This document shows, one piece after another, positions 1-9,051 of a stretch of 64,000 bases of DNA (position 1 is the stretch's first letter; each line of letters opens with the position of its first letter). The DNA comes from Variovorax paradoxus. GTDB taxonomy: Bacteria; Pseudomonadota; Gammaproteobacteria; Burkholderiales; Burkholderiaceae_C. Position numbers and translations under genes: made by a program. The notes beneath the pieces are model-generated. The model did not search any database. It was not told where the DNA came from and was given only the letters and a program-made list of their open reading frames with translations. The stretch spans positions 4,963,001 through 5,027,000 of the forward strand of contig NZ_CP045644.1 of the NCBI RefSeq assembly GCF_009498455.1, in the 5' to 3' direction.

Positions 1-543
<543 letters not shown>

Positions 544-601
544 TCTTCAGAGGCAAGAGCCAGCAGGGTGTTTCGACACCCTGTTTCAGACCTGTTTCAG
601 A

Positions 602-631
602 GGGCCACCCATCGCGGTGGCCCTTTTGTTT
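602..631 (+). terminator. Rho-independent terminator after ilvC
   Basis: Perfect 8-bp stem GGGCCACC/GGTGGCCC (602-609 with 616-623), 6-nt loop, then TTTTGTTT. It lies 58 bp after the ilvC stop. Confidence 0.88.
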
Positions 632-746
632 GAAGGGGAGCCCACGGGCCCCTGAACTACACTGCGAAACATGCGATTCACAGACCAAGAAGCCATCGAA
701 TGGATGGCTGACCGGGCAGTTCCCACGAGGGACGGAGGCCATTTCA

Positions 747-1571
747 ATGCATGACGACACGCTCCCCGACGATGTGCAGCCGCGCAAGCGTCGCAAGGGC
801 ATTTACATCCTGCCGAACCTGTTCACGCTGGCGGCGTTGTTCGGCGGCTTCTACTCGGTCGTGATGGCCATGAACGCGCGCTTCGACCTCGCCGCGCTCG
901 GCGTGTTCGCCGCCATGATCCTCGACAGCCTCGACGGCCGCGTCGCGCGCATGACCAACACGCAGAGCGCATTCGGCGAGCAGATGGACTCGCTGTCCGA
1001 CATGGTGTCGTTCGGCGCCGCGCCGGCGCTCATCGCCTACGAATGGTCGCTCAAGGGGCTGGGACGCTGGGGCTGGATTGCCGCCTTCGTGTACTGCGCC
1101 TGCGCGGCACTGCGGCTTGCGCGCTTCAACGTCAACACCGGCGTGGTCGACAAGCGCTGGTTCCAGGGGTTGCCGTCGCCGGCGGCCGCAGCACTCGTGG
1201 CCGGCTTCATCTGGCTCATGACCGAGTGGGGCAAGCGCGGCGGCGAGGTGCTGTACCTCTCGTGGACGCAGATCACGTGGATCACTTTCGCGTTCACGCT
1301 CTATGCCGGACTCTCGATGGTCACCAACGCGCCGTTCTACAGCTTCAAGGACGTCCAGATGAAGAAGAGCGTGCCCTTCGTCGTGATCGTGCTGATCGCG
1401 CTGGGCATCGCGGTCATCAACATCCATCCGCCGACGGTGCTGTTCGGCGTGTTCGTGGCCTACGGTCTGAGCGGCTACGTGGTGTACGCGTGGCGCAAGG
1501 CCAAGGGCCAGCCGGTGAGCGTGATCAGCACCTCGACCGAAGAGCCCGACGAGCGGGGGCTGCACAACTGA
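747..1571 (+). CDS. pssA: CDP-diacylglycerol--serine O-phosphatidyltransferase
   Basis: A 274-residue integral membrane enzyme that makes phosphatidylserine from CDP-diacylglycerol and serine, the first committed step to phosphatidylethanolamine. The CDP-alcohol phosphatidyltransferase motif DG(x)2AR(x)8G(x)3D(x)3D is complete, beginning LDSLDGRVAR near residue 55. Several hydrophobic segments follow, consistent with type II PssA. The open frame extends upstream, but the ATG at 747 is preceded at 731-738 by GACGGAGG and fits the family start, so I use it. It sits between ilvC and the leucine leader, an order common in Comamonadaceae. Confidence 0.94.
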   Translation: MHDDTLPDDVQPRKRRKGIYILPNLFTLAALFGGFYSVVMAMNARFDLAALGVFAAMILDSLDGRVARMTNTQSAFGEQMDSLSDMVSFGAAPALIAYEWSLKGLGRWGWIAAFVYCACAALRLARFNVNTGVVDKRWFQGLPSPAAAALVAGFIWLMTEWGKRGGEVLYLSWTQITWITFAFTLYAGLSMVTNAPFYSFKDVQMKKSVPFVVIVLIALGIAVINIHPPTVLFGVFVAYGLSGYVVYAWRKAKGQPVSVISTSTEEPDERGLHN

Positions 1572-1582
1572 AGTCCCGGGCC

Positions 1583-1612
1583 TTCACAGGCCCGCAAAGG
1601 CTGTGCTACATT
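1583..1612 (+). promoter_or_regulatory. Candidate promoter of the leu leader
   Basis: TTCACA (1583-1588), 18-bp spacer, TACATT (1607-1612), placed just after pssA and about 11 bp before the leader-peptide ATG. Match to the sigma-70 consensus is moderate; the position is the main support. Confidence 0.4.
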
Positions 1613-1622
1613 CGCAACCCTC

Positions 1623-1679
1623 ATGACCAAGATTTCGCTGCTGGCCCTACTAGCCCTCCCTCACGGGCGGAGACGGTAG
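1623..1679 (+). CDS. leuL: leu operon leader peptide
   Basis: An 18-codon open frame, [18 protein letters not shown], ending at TAG. Five of its 18 codons are leucine, in the run CTG CTG GCC CTA CTA GCC CTC, including two adjacent CTA codons that are rare in GC-rich genomes. It lies directly before a terminator hairpin and a 2-isopropylmalate synthase gene, the standard layout of ribosome-mediated attenuation. The peptide itself is not expected to have a function; its translation rate would report leucyl-tRNA supply. No strong Shine-Dalgarno sequence is visible. Confidence 0.75.
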   Translation: MTKISLLALLALPHGRRR

Positions 1680-1700
1680 CGCACGCGCTAATCCCTCATC

Positions 1701-1738
1701 ACGGCCCGTTCGCACCAGCAACGGGCCGTTTGTCTTTT
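1701..1738 (+). terminator. Attenuator terminator before leuA
   Basis: Ten-bp stem ACGGCCCGTT/AACGGGCCGT (1701-1710 with 1720-1729), 9-nt loop, followed by TTGTCTTTT. The segment ACGGGC at 1663-1668, inside the end of the leader peptide frame, is complementary to GCCCGT at 1704-1709. A ribosome stalled on the Leu codons could therefore free this segment to form an antiterminator. Confidence 0.82.
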
Positions 1739-1779
1739 GGGGTTGCTGGTTGAGTTCCAACCATCACAGAGAAATCGAC

Positions 1780-3483
1780 ATGTTGAAGCAACCTCAAGCC
1801 AAGTACCGCGCATTCGCACCGATCGGCCTCAAGGACCGCACCTGGCCCGACGCCGTGCTGACCAAGGCCCCGATCTGGCTGTCGACGGACCTGCGCGATG
1901 GCAACCAGGCGCTGGTCGAGCCCATGGACATCCCGCGCAAGATGCGCATGTTCGAAACCCTCGTGGCCATCGGCTTCAAGGAAATCGAAGTCGGCTTTCC
2001 CTCGGCGTCGCAGGTCGAATTCGACTTCGTGCGCAAGCTCATCGAGGAAGACCGCATTCCCGACGACGTGACGATCCAGGTGCTCACCCAAGCGCGCGAT
2101 CACCTCATCGAACGCACGTTCGAAGCACTGCAAGGCGCGCCGCGCGCCATCGTGCACCTCTACAACGCAGTGGCTCCGGTGATGCGTCGCGTGGTACTCG
2201 GCATGGACGAAGACCAGATCGTCGAACTCGCGAGCAGCCATGCGCGCATGTTCAATGACTTCGCCGCCAGGCAGCCGGCCACGCAGTGGACCTTCCAGTA
2301 CTCGCCCGAAATGTTCTCGGGCACCGATGTCGTGTTCTCCAAGCGCGTGGTCGATGCGGTCACCGCGGTGTGGGCGCCGACGCCCGAGCGCAAGTGCATC
2401 GTCAACCTGCCCACCACGGTCGAGCATTCCACGCCGAACATCTTCGCGGACATGATCGAGTGGATGCACCGCAACCTCGAGCGTCGCGATTCGATCGTGC
2501 TGTGCGTGCACCCGCACAACGACCGCGGCACCGGCACGGCGGCCGGCGAACTGGCCTTGATGGCGGGCGCCGAGCGCATCGAAGGCTGCCTCTTCGGCAA
2601 CGGCGAGCGTACGGGCAACCTCGACCTCGTCAACGTCGCGCTCAACCTCTACACGCAGGGCGTTTCGCCGGAGCTTGATTTCTCGAACATCGACGAGATC
2701 CGCGCCACGGTCGAGCACTGCAACCAGATTCCCGTACACCCGCGCCATCCGTACGTAGGCGACCTGGTCTACACCTCGTTCTCGGGCTCGCACCAGGACG
2801 CGATCAAGAAGGCGTTCGCCGCGCGCAAGGACGGCGACATCTGGGACATCCCGTACCTCCCCATCGACCCGAAGGACGTGGGCCGCAGCTACGAAGCCGT
2901 GATCCGCGTGAACAGTCAGTCGGGCAAGGGCGGCATGGCCTACCTGCTCGAGAGCGAATACGGCCTCGAGATGCCGCGCCGCCTGCAGATGGAGTTCATG
3001 CAGGTCGTGCAGCGCGTGATGGACGTCGGCGGCAAGGAGCTCACCGCCGCCGACCTCTGGCAGATCTTTGTGAACGAATACGGCATCGAGACGGCCAAGG
3101 CCTTGCAGCATCGCGTGATCCAGGAAGAAGGCGAGGGTGCCGAGGCCACGGTGGTGCTGCGCGGCGACCTGCCCTGGGACGGTGAAACGCGTGCCATCGA
3201 AGGCCGCGGCAACGGCCCGATCGACGCCTTCACGCAGGCGCTGAGCCAGGCCACCGGCCACACGGTGCGGGTCATGGACTACCACCAGCACGCCATCGGC
3301 GCGGGCGCCGATGCCAAGTCGGTGGCCTACCTCGAACTGCGCGTCGACGAGTCGCAGACCCTGTTCGGCGTCGGCATCGATGCCAACGTGATCTCGGCCT
3401 CGCTGAAGGCGATCGTGTCGGGTGTCCAGCGGGCGCGGACCCGCGGCGCGCACAGCGCACAATCGGCGGTTGAAGTCGCCTGA
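1780..3483 (+). CDS. leuA: 2-isopropylmalate synthase, long yeast-like class
   Basis: A 567-residue enzyme that condenses acetyl-CoA with 2-oxoisovalerate, the first step of leucine synthesis. The N-terminal TIM-barrel carries the DRDG-type motif as [12 protein letters not shown] (about residues 38-49) and the metal-binding HPHN (about 244-247), with [10 protein letters not shown] after it. The last 120 or so residues form the LeuA regulatory domain, ending in V-x-A repeats typical of leucine feedback sites. The start chosen is the ATG at 1780, giving the usual [11 protein letters not shown]-terminus. The attenuator directly upstream suggests control by leucine supply. A second, shorter leuA follows after 53 bp. 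Confidence 0.94.
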   Translation: MLKQPQAKYRAFAPIGLKDRTWPDAVLTKAPIWLSTDLRDGNQALVEPMDIPRKMRMFETLVAIGFKEIEVGFPSASQVEFDFVRKLIEEDRIPDDVTIQVLTQARDHLIERTFEALQGAPRAIVHLYNAVAPVMRRVVLGMDEDQIVELASSHARMFNDFAARQPATQWTFQYSPEMFSGTDVVFSKRVVDAVTAVWAPTPERKCIVNLPTTVEHSTPNIFADMIEWMHRNLERRDSIVLCVHPHNDRGTGTAAGELALMAGAERIEGCLFGNGERTGNLDLVNVALNLYTQGVSPELDFSNIDEIRATVEHCNQIPVHPRHPYVGDLVYTSFSGSHQDAIKKAFAARKDGDIWDIPYLPIDPKDVGRSYEAVIRVNSQSGKGGMAYLLESEYGLEMPRRLQMEFMQVVQRVMDVGGKELTAADLWQIFVNEYGIETAKALQHRVIQEEGEGAEATVVLRGDLPWDGETRAIEGRGNGPIDAFTQALSQATGHTVRVMDYHQHAIGAGADAKSVAYLELRVDESQTLFGVGIDANVISASLKAIVSGVQRARTRGAHSAQSAVEVA

Positions 3484-3536
3484 AGCACCGGCACCAGCCG
3501 CACGCGCAAGGTGGGAACGAACAAAGGAGATCCACG

Positions 3537-5075
3537 ATGACCGACCAACTCATTATTTTCGACACCACCTTGCGCGACGGCGAGCAGTCGCCCGGCGCCT
3601 CGATGACGCGCGACGAGAAGCTGCGTATCGCCAAGCTGCTGGAGCGGCTCAAGGTCGACGTCATCGAAGCGGGCTTTCCGGCCAGCTCGAACGGCGATTT
3701 CGAGGCCGTGAAGGCGATTGCCAACGCGATCAAGGACGCGACGGTGTGCGGCCTCTCGCGTGCCAATGACCGTGACATCGCACGCGCGGCCGAAGCCCTG
3801 AAGGGCGCGGCGCGCGGACGCATCCACACCTTCATCGCGACCTCGCCGCTGCACATGGAGAAGAAGCTGCGCATGACGCCCGACGAGGTGCATGAGCAGG
3901 CCAAGCTGGCGGTGCGCTTTGCGCGCAACCAGATCGCCGATGTGGAGTTCAGCCCCGAAGACGGCTATCGCAGCGACCCGGACTTCCTGTGCCGCGTGCT
4001 CGAAACCGTGATCAACGAGGGCGCCACCACCATCAACGTGCCCGACACGGTCGGCTACGCCATTCCCGAGCTGTACGGCAACTTCATCAAGATGCTGCGC
4101 GAGCGCATTCCCAACAGCGACAAGGCGATCTGGTCGGTGCATTGCCACAACGACCTCGGCATGGCCGTGGCGAACTCGCTGGCCGGCGTGAAGATCGGCG
4201 GCGCGCGCCAGGTCGAGTGCACCATCAACGGCCTGGGCGAGCGCGCGGGCAACTGCTCGCTCGAAGAAGTGGTCATGGCCGTGAAGACGCGCAGGGACTA
4301 CTTCGGGCTCGACCTGAACATCGACACCCAGCACATCGTGGCCGCCAGCCGCATGGTGAGCCAGACCACCGGCTTCGTCGTACAGCCCAACAAGGCCGTG
4401 GTGGGCGCCAACGCGTTCGCGCACGCCTCGGGCATCCACCAGGACGGCGTGCTCAAGGCGCGCGACACCTACGAGATCATGCGGGCCGAGGACGTGGGCT
4501 GGAGCGCCAACAAGATCGTGCTGGGCAAGCTCAGTGGCCGCAACGCCTTCAAGCAGCGCCTGCAGGACCTGGGCGTGACGATGGAGAGCGAAACCGAGGT
4601 CAACGCCGCGTTCTCGCGATTCAAGGAGCTGGCCGACCGCAAGTCTGAAATTTTCGACGAAGACATCCTGGCGCTGGTCAGCGCGGAAGAGTTGTCAAAC
4701 GTTGGTGAACAGTTCGCTTTTGTCTCTCTCTCCCAGCACAGCGAAACCGGCGAACGACCCCAGGCCAAGATCGTGTTCACGATCCAGGGCAAGGAAGTTA
4801 CCAGCGAATCCGACGGCAACGGGCCGGTCGATGCGTCCCTCAAGGCCATCGAGGCCCACGTCAAGAGCGGCGCGGAGATGGTTCTTTACTCTGTAAATGC
4901 CATCAGCGGCTCGACGGAAAGCCAGGGAGAAGTTACAGTCCGGTTACAAAACGCAGGGCGGGTGGTCAACGGTGTGGGGGCAGACCCTGACATCGTGGTC
5001 GCTTCGGCAAAGGCTTATTTGAGTGCGCTCAACAAGTTACAGAGCCAAGCTGAGAGAGTGGCGGCACAAGGTTAG
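3537..5075 (+). CDS. leuA: 2-isopropylmalate synthase, short bacterial class
   Basis: A 512-residue member of the E. coli-like LeuA class, with [12 protein letters not shown] (residues 12-23), HCHND (about 201-205), and GLGERAGN. The C-terminal third is the LeuA dimerisation/allosteric domain. A clear ribosome site AAAGGAGA lies at 3523-3530. It is adjacent to and in the same direction as the 567-residue LeuA but belongs to a different subgroup, so the two are not a recent tandem copy. The alternative, that it is a citramalate or homocitrate synthase-like paralogue, cannot be fully excluded, but its motifs and length fit LeuA best. Confidence 0.92.
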   Translation: MTDQLIIFDTTLRDGEQSPGASMTRDEKLRIAKLLERLKVDVIEAGFPASSNGDFEAVKAIANAIKDATVCGLSRANDRDIARAAEALKGAARGRIHTFIATSPLHMEKKLRMTPDEVHEQAKLAVRFARNQIADVEFSPEDGYRSDPDFLCRVLETVINEGATTINVPDTVGYAIPELYGNFIKMLRERIPNSDKAIWSVHCHNDLGMAVANSLAGVKIGGARQVECTINGLGERAGNCSLEEVVMAVKTRRDYFGLDLNIDTQHIVAASRMVSQTTGFVVQPNKAVVGANAFAHASGIHQDGVLKARDTYEIMRAEDVGWSANKIVLGKLSGRNAFKQRLQDLGVTMESETEVNAAFSRFKELADRKSEIFDEDILALVSAEELSNVGEQFAFVSLSQHSETGERPQAKIVFTIQGKEVTSESDGNGPVDASLKAIEAHVKSGAEMVLYSVNAISGSTESQGEVTVRLQNAGRVVNGVGADPDIVVASAKAYLSALNKLQSQAERVAAQG

Positions 5076-5192
5076 GTTTTGAGGCGTTCCTTGGTATTCG
5101 AATGAAGAAGGGGATGCAAGTAACTGATATTGCGTGCCTTTTTTGATTTGGATACACTGCGGTCCTCGTTTGTTGCCGCTGGAGATTTATTG

Positions 5193-6356
5193 ATGCCTGA
5201 AACCCGTCTACGTCGAGTTTCCATCCAGCGGTTCCTACCCGCCTTCAAGTTCCTCGCCGTGGCGCTGTGCGCCTCGGCGTTTTTGCTGCCTGGTGCCCAG
5301 GCCGCGAAGAAGGAAAAACCCGCCGCCGCCAAGTCTGCCGTCGCCAAGAAGGCGAAGGCACCCGTCGAAGCCAAACGCAATGCGTCGGCTTCCAAAGTGG
5401 CGCGCGGCGGTCGCACCGAGCAGGCCGACAAGGTCGTGCGCGGCGGCCGCAACGTCGTGGCCACGATCCGCAAGAAGAACGGCAAGACCGTCGTCGCCGT
5501 GCAGCGCCGCTCGGTCGTGCGCGTCGAGACGCCGGCCCGCCAGTCCTTCGGCCAGATGGCCGGCCTGCACAGCACCGACGACGCGCTCGACCTGAAGTCG
5601 AGCGTCGCCCTGGTGATCGACCAGGACACGCACGAGGTGCTGTTCAGCAAGAACGACCACGCCGTGCTGCCGATCGCGTCGCTCACCAAGCTCATGACGG
5701 GCTTGTTGATCAGCGAGGCCCATCTGCCGAACGACGAGCTCATCACCATCACGCAAGACGACGTCGACACCGAAAAGGGCAGCCGTTCGCGCCTGACCGT
5801 CGGCACCACGCTGTCGCGCGGCGAGCTGCTGCACTTGGCGCTGATGTCGAGTGAAAACCGCGCCGCGCACGCGCTGGGCCGTACCTACCCGGGCGGCCTC
5901 ACGACCTTCGTGAGCATCATGAACGCCAAGGCCCGCATGCTCGGCATGAAGGACACGCGCTACGTGGAGCCCACCGGCCTGTCGAGCCGCAACCAGTCGA
6001 GCGCGCAAGACCTGGCGCTGCTGGTGAACGCGGCCTATTCCGATGCCACGGTGCGCTCGCTGTCCACGTCGCCGGAATACCAGGTCGAGGTCGGCAACCG
6101 CGTGCTGCAGTTCAACACCACCAACCGCCTCGTGCGCAGCCCCGAGTGGGAGATCGGCCTGCAGAAGACCGGCTACATCTCCGAAGCCGGTCAGTGCCTC
6201 GTGATGCAGGCCAAGGTGGCCGGGCGCAAGCTGATCATGGTGTTCCTGGATTCGGCCGGCAAGTTCAGCCGCATCGCCGACGCCGAGCGGGTTCGCCGCT
6301 GGGTCGAGGCCACGCACGCCGTGTCGGGTCCGCGCGGCTTCCAGGTCGCCGGCTGA
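5193..6356 (+). CDS. pbpG: D-alanyl-D-alanine endopeptidase, PBP7 type
   Basis: A 387-residue exported serine peptidase of the S11 family acting on peptidoglycan peptides in the periplasm. A signal peptide (FKFLAVALCASAFLLPGAQA) is followed by a Lys/Ala/Arg-rich linker of about 100 residues. The penicillin-binding motifs are SLTK with nucleophile Ser163, SEN (220-222) and KTG (325-327). The ATG at 5193, not the upstream in-frame one at 5130, puts a normal n-region before the signal peptide and has GGAG upstream. The basic linker is longer than in E. coli PbpG. Confidence 0.9.
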   Translation: MPETRLRRVSIQRFLPAFKFLAVALCASAFLLPGAQAAKKEKPAAAKSAVAKKAKAPVEAKRNASASKVARGGRTEQADKVVRGGRNVVATIRKKNGKTVVAVQRRSVVRVETPARQSFGQMAGLHSTDDALDLKSSVALVIDQDTHEVLFSKNDHAVLPIASLTKLMTGLLISEAHLPNDELITITQDDVDTEKGSRSRLTVGTTLSRGELLHLALMSSENRAAHALGRTYPGGLTTFVSIMNAKARMLGMKDTRYVEPTGLSSRNQSSAQDLALLVNAAYSDATVRSLSTSPEYQVEVGNRVLQFNTTNRLVRSPEWEIGLQKTGYISEAGQCLVMQAKVAGRKLIMVFLDSAGKFSRIADAERVRRWVEATHAVSGPRGFQVAG

Positions 6357-6444
6357 CCTGAGCGGGGAGGCCGCTCAGCGGCCTGCCTGCAGCCCTCGTC
6401 GAGGGCCAAACCGGCTGACTCGCCGGAAAGCAGAGAGAAGAAAG

Positions 6445-6477
6445 AGCCGAAAGAAAACGGGCGCTCAGGCGCCCGTT
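6445..6477 (-). terminator. Terminator overlapping the end of the IclR gene
   Basis: Read on the minus strand: AACGGGCGC, loop CTGA, GCGCCCGTT, then TTCTTTCGGCTC. The 9-bp stem is perfect and the TGA stop codon of the IclR gene is in the loop. Confidence 0.8.
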
Positions 6478-7289
6478 GTCACGTTCGCGCCCGACGCAGG
6501 CGTGGCAGCCATGCCGTCCTTGAAGCCCAGCGCGCCCGAGATCTCGTTGGCGGTGGCCTGCAGCTTGGGCAGCCAACCTTCGTCGAGGCGATCGGCCGGG
6601 GCCGAGATCGACAGGCCCGCCACCAGCTTGCCCTGGTCGTCGTAGATGCCGGCGGCCATGCAGCGCACCCCCAGTTCCAGTTCTTCGTTGTCGCGGGCGA
6701 TGCCGTACTGGCGTGCCTTCGACAGCTCGCGCTCGAGCGCGGGCAGCTGCGTGATGCTGTTGCGCGTGTGGCCGGCCAGGCCGGTGCGCGTGGCGTAGGT
6801 GCGCACGCGCTGGGGATCGTCGGCCGCCAGGAACAGCTTGCCGGTGGAGGTCAGGTGCAGGGCGGCACGGCCGCCGATGGCGCGCACCACCTGCATGCCC
6901 GAGCGTTCGCTGTAGGCCCGTTCGATGTACACGATCTCGTCGCCCTGGCGCATGCTGAGGTTGACCGGCTGCTGGGTGAGCTTGTGCAACTCGCGCATCG
7001 GACCCAGGGCCGCGTCGCGCACGTTCAGGCGGCCCTTGACGAGGTTGCCCAGCTCCAGCAGGCGCATGCCGAGGCGGTAACTACCGGCCTCGGGCCGGTC
7101 GACGAAACGGCCGACCGCGAGGTCATTCAGGATGCGGTGCGTGGTCGACGGGTGAAGCCCCGTCTTTTCGCTGATTTCCTTGAGCGAAATGGCTTCTTCG
7201 CGCGAGGCCAGAACATCGATCAGCGAGAACATGCGCTCGATGACCTGGATGACGGGAGTGGCGGGAACGTCGGATAGGTTTTTTCTCAT
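6465..7289 (-). CDS. IclR-family transcriptional regulator
   Basis: A 274-residue regulator with an N-terminal winged helix-turn-helix (about residues 15-75, with LKEISEKTGLHPSTTHRIL) and a C-terminal GAF-like effector domain (about 90-255, with HLTSTGKLFLAADDP and the conserved NEELELGVRCMAAGIYD). It is likely a dimeric repressor or activator responding to a small organic acid. No catabolic gene is adjacent on the same strand, so its target cannot be named from context. It ends inside its own terminator hairpin and is separated from bpt by 31 bp. Confidence 0.9.
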   Translation of the reverse strand: MRKNLSDVPATPVIQVIERMFSLIDVLASREEAISLKEISEKTGLHPSTTHRILNDLAVGRFVDRPEAGSYRLGMRLLELGNLVKGRLNVRDAALGPMRELHKLTQQPVNLSMRQGDEIVYIERAYSERSGMQVVRAIGGRAALHLTSTGKLFLAADDPQRVRTYATRTGLAGHTRNSITQLPALERELSKARQYGIARDNEELELGVRCMAAGIYDDQGKLVAGLSISAPADRLDEGWLPKLQATANEISGALGFKDGMAATPASGANVTTGA

Positions 7290-7320
7290 GGCGCTGGGCG
7301 GTGATGACCGGACGCCAATT

Positions 7321-8070
7321 TTACCTTGTGAAATTGTCTGGTGCTTGCCAGTGGCCGTCCACCAACACTTCGTGCGGGGAAAAGCGCGCCTTGTAGTTCA
7401 TCTTGGCGCTGTGCTCGATCCAGTAGCCCAGGTAGACGTGCGGCAGCCCCAGCTTGCGGGCCTGCTCGATCTGCCACAGCACGCTGTAGGTGCCGTAGCC
7501 AGCACCTTCCTCGGGCTCGTAGAAGGTGTAGACGGCCGAGATGCCGTCGCTGAGCACGTCGAGGATCGACACCATCTTCAGCGCACCCGGGCTGCCGTCG
7601 GGCAGGGTTTCGCGGAACTCCACCAGCCGCGAGTTGACGCGGCTTTGCAGCAAAAACTGGGTGTATTGGTCGATGCTGTCGTGGTCCATGCCGCCGCCCG
7701 AGTGGCGGCCGGTCTGGTAGCGCAGGTAGAGCTGGTAGTGCTCGGGCACGAAGCACAGCTTGAGTACGCGCGCCTGCAGGTCGGCATGCTGCTTGGCCGT
7801 GCGCCGCTGGCTGCGGTTTGGTTGGAAGCTGTGTGCCAGCACGCGGAGCGGAATGCACGCGCGGCAGCCGTCGCAATAGGGCCGGTAGGTGAACATGCCG
7901 CTGCGCCGGAAGCCGCTGAGCACCAGGTCGGAATACGCGTCGTTGTGGATCAGATGGCTGGGCGTGGCCACCTGCGAGCGGGCCTGGCGATCCGGCAGGT
8001 AGCTGCAGGGGTAGGGCGCCGTCGCATAGAACTGCAGCGTGTGAAGCGGAAGATCCTTGAGGTGCGTCAC
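7321..8070 (-). CDS. bpt: Aspartate/glutamate leucyltransferase (Bpt)
   Basis: A 249-residue transferase that attaches leucine from Leu-tRNA to proteins with N-terminal Asp or Glu, marking them for ClpS/ClpAP. It has the conserved N-terminal [12 protein letters not shown] and the cysteine cluster [13 protein letters not shown], then the C-terminal acyltransferase part with YLGYWIE and [11 protein letters not shown]. The open frame extends to 8178, but the GTG at 8070 starts one base after the aat stop codon and gives the usual family length, so I choose it. This makes it translationally coupled to aat. Confidence 0.92.
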   Translation of the reverse strand: MTHLKDLPLHTLQFYATAPYPCSYLPDRQARSQVATPSHLIHNDAYSDLVLSGFRRSGMFTYRPYCDGCRACIPLRVLAHSFQPNRSQRRTAKQHADLQARVLKLCFVPEHYQLYLRYQTGRHSGGGMDHDSIDQYTQFLLQSRVNSRLVEFRETLPDGSPGALKMVSILDVLSDGISAVYTFYEPEEGAGYGTYSVLWQIEQARKLGLPHVYLGYWIEHSAKMNYKARFSPHEVLVDGHWQAPDNFTR

Positions 8071-8071
8071 G

Positions 8072-8827
8072 TCACGTCGAAAGAGAAGGTCGCTCGGAAA
8101 GGAGTTCGGACCAGTATACGGGGTCGAATTGCCACTGTGGCCCGTCCTGTTTTCGGGCCTTGGCCACATGCGCGACAAAGCGCGCGCGCGGCATTTCGCG
8201 GGCGCCGAGGCTGGCGAGGTGGGCCGTGTTCTGCTGGCAGTCGATCATGTCGACACCGGCGCGCCGGCACAACGCGACCAGGCCGGCCAGCGCGATCTTC
8301 GAAGCGTCGGGCCGGCGCGTGAACATCGACTCGCCGAACACCGCCTGGCCCAGCGCCACGCAATAAAGTCCGCCCGCCAGCTCGCCGTCGATCCAGGTTT
8401 CGACGCTGTGCGCGTGCCCGGCGCGGTGCAAATCCGTATAGGCCTGCACCATGTCCGGCACGATCCACGTGCCCGACTGGCCGGCGCGCGCCGACTGCGA
8501 ACACGCCTGGATCACCGTTCCAAAATCGTGATCGACGCGCAGCTCGCAGCCGGGCGTCATGGCGAATCGGCTCAGGGTCTTGCGCAGCGAGCGATGCAGT
8601 CGGAAGTCTTTCACGCGCAGCACCATGCGTGGGTCGGGGCTCCACCACAGGATGGGCTGGTCGTCGCTGAACCACGGGAAAACGCAGCGGCTGTAGGCCT
8701 GCATCAAAGTATCGACATCGAGCGATCCGCCGGCCGCCAGCAGGCCGGGCACGGGGTCTCTTTCGTCCCATGCCGAGGCGGGGTCGGGCAGTGTGTCTCC
8801 GGGTTCGAGCCAAGGCAGTTGTCGCAT
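8072..8827 (-). CDS. aat: Leucyl/phenylalanyl-tRNA--protein transferase
   Basis: A 251-residue enzyme that adds Leu or Phe to proteins with N-terminal Lys or Arg. Family motifs are [18 protein letters not shown] near residue 60, [18 protein letters not shown] in the middle, and [19 protein letters not shown] near residue 195. The ATG at 8827 gives the typical N-terminus [11 protein letters not shown]. It is the first gene of a two-gene unit with bpt, so both bacterial N-degron leucyl transferases are made together. Confidence 0.95.
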   Translation of the reverse strand: MRQLPWLEPGDTLPDPASAWDERDPVPGLLAAGGSLDVDTLMQAYSRCVFPWFSDDQPILWWSPDPRMVLRVKDFRLHRSLRKTLSRFAMTPGCELRVDHDFGTVIQACSQSARAGQSGTWIVPDMVQAYTDLHRAGHAHSVETWIDGELAGGLYCVALGQAVFGESMFTRRPDASKIALAGLVALCRRAGVDMIDCQQNTAHLASLGAREMPRARFVAHVAKARKQDGPQWQFDPVYWSELLSERPSLST

Positions 8828-9051
8828 GGTTGCAGGTATACACGGCTTCTCGCAACGCCCGCCACTTGAGGGAAAATCCCGCTCACACGGGAACAGTCCA
8901 CAAGGCTGCGGCCCTGGTGCCAGCGCCGATGGCACACGAGACACCCCACAAGACCCGTCGAAAAACCTATAGTGCTCAGCTTGCTTTCGCAGTACCACAG
9001 CGGATCCGGCAGGCATGAGCAGGCGCCGGGGATCAGCACAAGAGGACCACG

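Noticed and set aside
1699..3462. Open frame of 587 codons opposite leuA
   Set aside because: Antisense to a certain leuA and crossing the attenuator; no motif.
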